Assembly: GCA_041483455.1 (NCBI GenBank) | Contig: JBGPFS010000047.1 | Span: 1 to 13,659 of the forward strand | Reading direction: 5' to 3' | Origin: JBGPFS01 sp041483455 | GTDB taxonomy: Bacteria > Chloroflexota > Limnocylindria > Limnocylindrales > CSP1-4 | Length of the DNA: 13,659 nt | Shown: piece by piece, positions 13,100 to 13,659 of the stretch | How the letters are laid out: the number at the start of each line of letters is the position of its first letter | How positions within the stretch are numbered: the stretch's first letter is position 1 | Program-made: the position numbers and the translations under genes | The notes under the pieces: model-generated | The model's database searches: none | What the model was told of the DNA's origin: nothing | Seen by the model: the letters and a program-made list of their open reading frames with translations, nothing else

Positions 13100-13659
13100 G
13101 GCTGACGCTTCGATCCGTCAACCGCGGCTGCGCCCGCGTCCTGGTCGGCTGCCTCGTCCTGCCGATCGTCCTCCTTGGGATCCTCGGGGCGCTCGTCGCC
13201 GTCCTGCACGTCGGACCGCCGGCCGAGGTCTTCCCCGCCCCGGTCACGGGCCAGCGCGTCTACGACACGGCCGGGATCTGGTCCGATGCCACCGGCGCCC
13301 AGGCGGAGATCATCATCCGGGCGATCGAGGATCGGACCGGCGCCCAGGTGGTCGCGTACAGTCAGGGCGTCCCCGGCCCCGTCGACGACGCGACGATCCG
13401 GGCCCAGGCGGCCGCCCTCGGGAACCAGTGGCGCGTCGGCCGGGCCGGCTTCGACGACGGGGAGGTGGTCCTCTTCGACATCGAGCCGAACCGGGTCCAC
13501 GGCCGGATCGCCATCGTGGGCGGCGACGGCTTCCGGGTCGCCTACGTCTCGGATCAGACCGCCCAGCAGATCATCGACGAGCGGATGCTGCCGTGGGCCG
13601 CGCGCCCACGACCCGATTACGACACGGCGCTGGTCCAGGGCCTGGCCTTCATCAACCCG
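13096..13659 (+). CDS. Membrane-anchored TPM-domain protein, 5' part (runs off the window)
   Basis: The frame is open from ATG 13096 to the window edge (188 codons, no stop), so the gene continues beyond. Residues about 11-38 are a single hydrophobic segment after a short Arg-containing N terminus, fitting an uncleaved membrane anchor or signal anchor. Residues about 53-188 match the TPM domain (TPM_phosphatase family): V-Y-D-T-A-G-I-W-S, then R-T-G-A-Q-V-V-A-Y, G-N-Q-W-R-V-G-R-A-G-F-D-D-G-E-V-V-L-F, and a D-Y-D-T-A-L segment near the end. The domain would face outside. Plant and cyanobacterial relatives act in photosystem repair and have been reported as acid phosphatases, but bacterial roles are mostly unknown. 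The start overlaps the fusion gene stop (ATGA) with a strong AGGAGG 7 nt upstream. Any later domain is not visible. Confidence 0.87.
   Translation, partial: MRLTLRSVNRGCARVLVGCLVLPIVLLGILGALVAVLHVGPPAEVFPAPVTGQRVYDTAGIWSDATGAQAEIIIRAIEDRTGAQVVAYSQGVPGPVDDATIRAQAAALGNQWRVGRAGFDDGEVVLFDIEPNRVHGRIAIVGGDGFRVAYVSDQTAQQIIDERMLPWAARPRPDYDTALVQGLAFINP

Overview
The window is very GC-rich DNA with third-position GC bias, which is why long shadow reading frames occur in every frame. It contains only ordinary bacterial protein genes: no RNA gene, CRISPR array or insertion sequence was seen. GC content, three TANNNT boxes placed 6-7 nt before start codons (leaderless-type starts), ATGA/GTGA overlaps, and a fused homocysteine methyltransferase/methylenetetrahydrofolate reductase together suggest a high-GC Chloroflexota lineage (Limnocylindria/Ellin6529-like). 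An actinobacterium-like origin is not excluded, and this assignment is inference from style, not a database result.

Layout, + strand first. (1) 2-592: C-terminal end of an unrecognised Pro/Ala-rich protein that begins upstream. (2) 601-1920 and 1917-2582: a NarL-type two-component pair, a membrane GAF histidine kinase and a LuxR-HTH response regulator, overlapping by ATGA. (3) 2714-5988: a tight three-gene redox module. It holds a 665-residue iron-sulfur/FAD/NAD(P)H oxidoreductase of the GltD-like type with a fused dicluster ferredoxin, then two small five-helix membrane proteins that are clearly paralogous to each other. I do not recognise the membrane family. The module looks like a membrane-attached electron-transfer complex and is the best candidate here for an undescribed system. 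It ends at a perfect 15-bp hairpin at 6018-6054 shared with the convergent gene.

(4) 6057-7850, - strand: a DUF885 putative metallohydrolase, alone in its direction. It diverges from (5), a + strand pair: a proline racemase-family enzyme (7957-9141) and a YtcJ-like amidohydrolase (9153-10904), 11 nt apart and probably one operon. A 16-codon reading frame, 7910-7960, lies between a TANNNT box and the racemase start and overlaps it by GTGA.

(6) 10955-13099: the fused homocysteine S-methyltransferase/methylenetetrahydrofolate reductase, with a long low-complexity linker and a C-terminal tail encoded by five 15-bp repeats. The tail overlaps (7), 13096 to the window end: the start of a membrane-anchored TPM-domain protein. 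Four of the repeats carry a perfect AGGAGG, so the repeat is both coding sequence and the ribosome-binding region of the next gene.

The likely transcription units are: gene 1 with the kinase and regulator (and possibly the redox module after a 131-nt gap); the redox module; DUF885 alone; racemase-amidohydrolase; and methyltransferase/reductase-TPM. The amidohydrolase and racemase suggest breakdown or remodelling of amide/amino-acid compounds, and the fusion enzyme serves methionine and one-carbon metabolism; any functional link between these units is not shown by the sequence.
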